From the NCBI GenBank assembly GCA_030062745.1, contig CP099848.1, positions 22,694,378 to 22,758,377 on the forward strand: a DNA stretch of 64,000 nucleotides. Direction: 5' to 3'. Under the pieces are notes generated by a model, which made no database searches, was not told the origin of the DNA, and saw only the letters and a program-made list of their open reading frames with translations. Below are positions 60,501 through 64,000 of the stretch, piece by piece. Both the position numbers and the translations under genes were made by a program. The DNA is from Capitulum mitella. Lineage: Eukaryota; Arthropoda; Thecostraca; Pollicipedomorpha; Pollicipedidae. The first letter of the stretch is position 1; each line of letters opens with the position of its first letter.

Positions 60501-61426
60501 CCGAGCTCCACGTCCTGCAACAGCGACGATGACCCTGTTCTTTCTGCACTCCTTTGTGTTTTTTGTGAGTGTTAGGTGTAGCATTCTCGGGTTTCCACGG
60601 TCGGTACGCATTCCGATACAAGTGATGTATTTTGGAAACGGTTTCTGTGAAATCAACGACGATCGTAGTAGCATTCTCCAAAACTTAGCCATCGTATACA
60701 ACTTAAAAATAATCGACAAAACAACAGACACCCGACATGAGATAACCAACGGCATCCTGAAAACGTTATTGCCACATACGCAGGCGAATAATTCTTAAAC
60801 ATAGAGGAAATAGGCGACCAAAAATGATGGCAAATGATGAATGCGATGGTAACGGAGCAACGAGAAACCAGACTAAAGAAAGCAACATAAAAGTAAACTA
60901 TCACACCCTAGTTTGTTTTAATCAAGCCCAAACAAACTGCATCGCAACCATTTTCTAACCAAACACCAATCAAGAGAAAAAAACGAAATTCTGCCAAGCC
61001 ATGAATAAACTGACAAACAGGGTTTCTTACCGAAAGGTGATCCGAAATGCCCCATGAACATTTTAGTGTCGCATGAACACAAGTCTGTTTGCCCGAACGG
61101 GCACAAATCGCAATTACGTTCTGTTTCCCCCGACCACGTCAAAAAGAGCGGCCGGCCGGCCCCCGTGGCCAGAAAGTCGGTTCGGTCACGTGAGCGACCG
61201 AGCCGGGCAGGGGCGCCGCCAGAGCCAGAGCCGTGACCCCCGGGCCGCCAGCGGCGGCAACATTAGGTTAGTTATGCTAATATATTAATTAGTATAGTTA
61301 CGGTTTTTACAAAATAGGAACTTCTGTTCGCGATCAGTTGTAACCAGTCTTGAAAATGCCACAAGTAGGTTGAAACGTCAGCAATACACATGAAGCACTT
61401 GTTTGTAATCATTATTATTTTGGTGT
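60501..61426. other. Intergenic; GC-rich block 61120-61265
   Basis: The GC-rich block ends at AACATTAG followed by GTTAGT, a possible splice donor near 61267. It could be an untranslated exon of the downstream aminopeptidase gene; unproven. Confidence 0.3.
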
Positions 61427-62410
61427 ATCATAGGTGGAGATCGTTTACAGTATTATTACAGTATCATAGGTGGAGATCGTTTACAGTATTATTACAGTAT
61501 CATAGGTGGAGATCGTTTACAGTATTATTACAGCATCATAGGTGGAGATCGTTTACAGTATTATTACAGCATCATAGGTGGAGATCGTTTGCAGTATTAT
61601 TACAGCATCATAGGTGGAGATCGTTTACAGTATTATTACAGTATCATAGGTGGAGATCGTTTACAGTATTATTACAGCATCATAGGTGGAGATCGTTTAC
61701 AGTATTATTACAGCATCATAGGTGGAGATCGTTTACAGTATCATAGGTGGAGATCGTTTACAGTATTATTACAGTATCATAGGTGGAGATCGTTTACAGT
61801 ATTATTACAGTATCATAGGTGGAGATCGTTTACAGTATTATTACAGCATCATAGGTGGAGATCGTTTACAGTATTATTACAGTATCATAGGTAGAGATCG
61901 TTTACAGTATTATTACAGTATCATAGGTGGAGATCGTTTACAGTATTATTACAGCATCATAGGTGGAGATCGTTTACAGTATTATTACAGTATCATAGGT
62001 AGAGATCGTTTACAGTATTATTACAGTATCATAGGTGGAGATCGTTTACAGTATTATTACAGCATCATAGGTGGAGATCGTTTACAGTATTATTACAGTA
62101 TCATAGGTGGAGATCGTTTACAGTATTATTACAGCATCATAGGTGGAGATCGTTTACAGTATTATTACAGTATCATAGGTGGAGATCGTTTACAGTATTA
62201 TTACAGCATCATAGGTGGAGATCGTTTACAGTATTATTACAGTATCATAGGTAGAGATCGTTTACAGTATTATTACAGTATCATAGGTGGAGATCGTTTA
62301 CAGTATTATTGCAGCATCATAGGTGGAGATCGTTTACAGTATTATTACAGTATCATAGGTGGAGATCGTTTACAGCATTATTACAGTATCATAGGTAGAG
62401 ATCGTTCATG
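61427..62410 (+). repeat. 36-bp tandem array, about 28 units
   Basis: Units starting TATCATAGGTGGAGATCG and ending TTACAGTATTATTACAG follow without spacers. Variation is limited: TAT or CAT at the start, GGTGG or GGTAG, and one unit shortened by 11 bases near 61740. In the last two thirds the TAT and CAT forms alternate, giving a 72-bp higher-order period. The array is open in more than one frame because 36 is a multiple of three; I do not consider it coding. Confidence 0.97.
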
Positions 62411-62493
62411 AACACTCTGAGCTGGGAAAACGTATTATCAGAAAGATAGAAAGCTCACGGACGAAGCACAATAATGTCCGTTTCGCTATAGCG

Positions 62494-62501
62494 TTTCAAC
62501 A

Positions 62502-62547
<46 letters not shown>

Positions 62548-62555
62548 TGTTGAAA
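62494..62555. repeat. Palindrome: TTTCAACAGTGCA around (TA)n
   Basis: TTTCAACAGTGCA, about 18 TA, then the exact complement. The whole 62 bases can form one stem. Confidence 0.95.
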
Positions 62556-62746
62556 TATTATCAGATTATCATCATTAAGAATTATTAGAATGATAGAAGG
62601 CCTGAGGACTATAGGACTAAGGCCTATGGCCTATAGGACTAAGGCTGTTCGTGTATCGCAATAGGAAACTTTCCTCCAGACATATCTTGTTAAAAGCGAC
62701 TGCATTATTAGCTTTTACCAGCTTTTTTACCGTTGATATATGTATA

Positions 62747-62785
<39 letters not shown>

Positions 62786-63177
62786 ATATGTGCATATATA
62801 TGTATGCATATATATATATATATATATGTATGTATATAGGTCTTTTATTGTCAAAACATGGCCAACTGAAAATGTCTTTTATCTCCAACAGCAACATGGG
62901 CTCCTGATATGAAAGGGGTGTCTCGACAACGCTTGAAGCGGCGTAGGACCAGTTAGCAGACTGTGTGGGAAATATTACATACTACATTATCATAGGTAGT
63001 CGTAAGGACTTAACCTGAAGCTTATAAATCACCTACGTTAGGTCCATCCCAGTCCTTCCAGAAGTGTCTGAAAGATAGAAAGAGCGTGTGTTTGAACAAA
63101 AGCGACATAAAAAAATAGTTGCAAGTGGCTAGGCGGCTGCCTGTAACGTTGCGTTATGCGCATTTCCTTCCTACAGG
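62556..63177. other. Region upstream of the aminopeptidase exon
   Basis: Contains a GGCCTATAGGACTAAG duplication near 62604-62645 and TA-rich runs at 62752-62826. The last 25 bases are a pyrimidine-rich acceptor ending CTACAG at 63177. Confidence 0.6.
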
Positions 63178-63835
63178 CACACGATTCTAAGGCATCGAGA
63201 GAGGAGCTGTCCGTAGATTGTGGACAGGATCAGGAGTCGGTCACGTCCACCGTGGCCTCGGGCTGGTTCCTGAGCCGCCGTGGCGTGCTGCTGGTGCTGC
63301 TGCTCTTTGCTGGCTCGCTGCTGACGACCGGCGTGCTGGTTCACGTGTACAGCAGCCGCCGCGGGCCCACCGGCGGCGCCGCCTCGGGGCACGACGCTCC
63401 GGCGCGCGGCGCAGCCGGCGGCCGCGGCGGCCAGGCCCCAGCCAGGGTGCGTGACGTTCGGCTGCCCCGACATCTGGTCCCCGAGGCGTACCGGCTGCGC
63501 CTGCTGCCCTTCATCGAGGAGGGCAACTTCACCTTCAGCGGAGAGGTGACCATCAGCCTGCGCGCCGTGCAGCCAGGCAGCAACGTGACCGTCCACGTGA
63601 AGGACCTCCTGGTGTACAACGACTCAGTGACGGTGTCGGACGGAACATCCGGGACGGGCCTTGCTGTAGCCGGCGTCCAGTATGACGCCGACCGGGAGTA
63701 CCTGGTGCTTGTGCTGGACCGGCAGGTGGAGCCGGAACACAAGTACGACGTTCACATTCGGTTCCTGGGACAGCTCAACGACAAACTGGCGGGATTCTAC
63801 CGGAGCAGCTACAATACATCGGCCGGCGAGAAACG
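63178..63835 (+). CDS. M1 aminopeptidase (aminopeptidase N-like), first large exon, partial gene
   Basis: The frame encodes a short cytoplasmic tail, one membrane anchor (LLVLLLFAGSLLTTGVLVHV) and a Gly/Ala/Arg-rich stalk, then the start of the M1 ectodomain: RLPRHLVPEAYRLRLLPFIE, FTFSGEVTISLRAV and LNDKLAGFYRSSY, all typical of the first beta domain. Four N-glycosylation sites are visible (NFT, NVT, NDS, NTS). The exon ends in AAACG before GTAATG (phase 2), as expected after GEKR. The HExxH zinc site lies in later exons outside the window. A CTACAG acceptor at 63177 suggests it is not the first exon; alternatively translation starts at the ATG at 63156, in frame. Such enzymes trim N-terminal residues from peptides at the cell surface. 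Confidence 0.88.
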
Positions 63836-64000
63836 GTAATGCACCCACTCTGTATTCCGCCTTAAGGCCTGTTTGCACACCTCCTGTGTCCAAGCTTAGC
63901 CAGTCTTGTGTTATCGGCCATGACGGCCAGGTGGTTGGCGACACCCTCATGTTGTTTGATGTTTTTATTCATCAGTAAACAGTTTGAGACAAGAATATGG
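63836..64000 (+). other. Start of the next aminopeptidase intron
   Basis: Begins GTAATG; nothing else recognisable before the window ends. Confidence 0.7.

Noticed and set aside
61427..62410. CRISPR-like array of 36-bp repeats
   Set aside because: Repeats are contiguous without spacers, the genome is eukaryotic and no cas genes are present. It is a minisatellite.

Overview
The window is nuclear DNA of an animal, most likely an arthropod. Protein-coding sequence is split by GT-AG introns, intergenic space is large and packed with repeats, and there are no operons or ribosome binding sites. The transposon classes (mariner, hAT-like MITEs, BEL/Pao, Penelope-like), short CCTAACCTAA tracts that resemble the arthropod TTAGG telomere repeat, and GC-rich exons in an AT-richer background fit an arthropod, possibly a crustacean. 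The species cannot be fixed from the sequence.

Four host genes can be supported. A complete ubiquitin-conjugating enzyme gene of the UBE2N/Ubc13 (bendless) family lies on the + strand in four coding exons (12842-20034). A near-intronless TRMT2A-type tRNA uracil-5-methyltransferase lies tail-to-tail with it on the - strand (21646-23812) and needs one frameshift to read through. An intronless, divergent rhodopsin-like GPCR is on the - strand (43648-44550). The first large coding exon of an M1 (aminopeptidase N-like) membrane metallopeptidase starts at the right edge (63178-63835, +) and continues outside. These genes have no evident joint function; they are ordinary neighbours.

The rest is repeats. 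From left to right: an internally deleted mariner copy (2.1-2.7 kb); a degenerate ~100-bp tandem array (3.1-4.4 kb); a hAT-type MITE with an 8-bp target duplication (5.9-6.3 kb); a CpG desert upstream of UBE2N (8.25-11.2 kb) and a second one upstream of TRMT2A (24.1-26.5 kb); a 7.4-kb composite palindrome (27.6-35.0 kb) whose ~99% identical outer arms enclose mirrored 21-bp, 6-bp and 8-bp satellite arrays; two inverted copies of a GC-rich degenerate satellite (35.65-37.36 and 48.5-50.15 kb) on either side of a broken BEL/Pao pol region and the GPCR; several more MITEs with internal TA microsatellites; a diverged 0.5-kb direct repeat (55.9 and 57.5 kb); a decayed GIY-YIG endonuclease domain of a Penelope-like element (60.2-60.5 kb); and a 36-bp tandem array of about 28 units (61.4-62.4 kb).

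The most unusual structures are the mirrored satellite palindrome at 27.6-35.0 kb and the two sharply bounded CpG deserts, which I read as footprints of germline DNA methylation in first introns of the two housekeeping genes. I saw no prokaryotic system, no CRISPR array, no rRNA and no intact tRNA gene.
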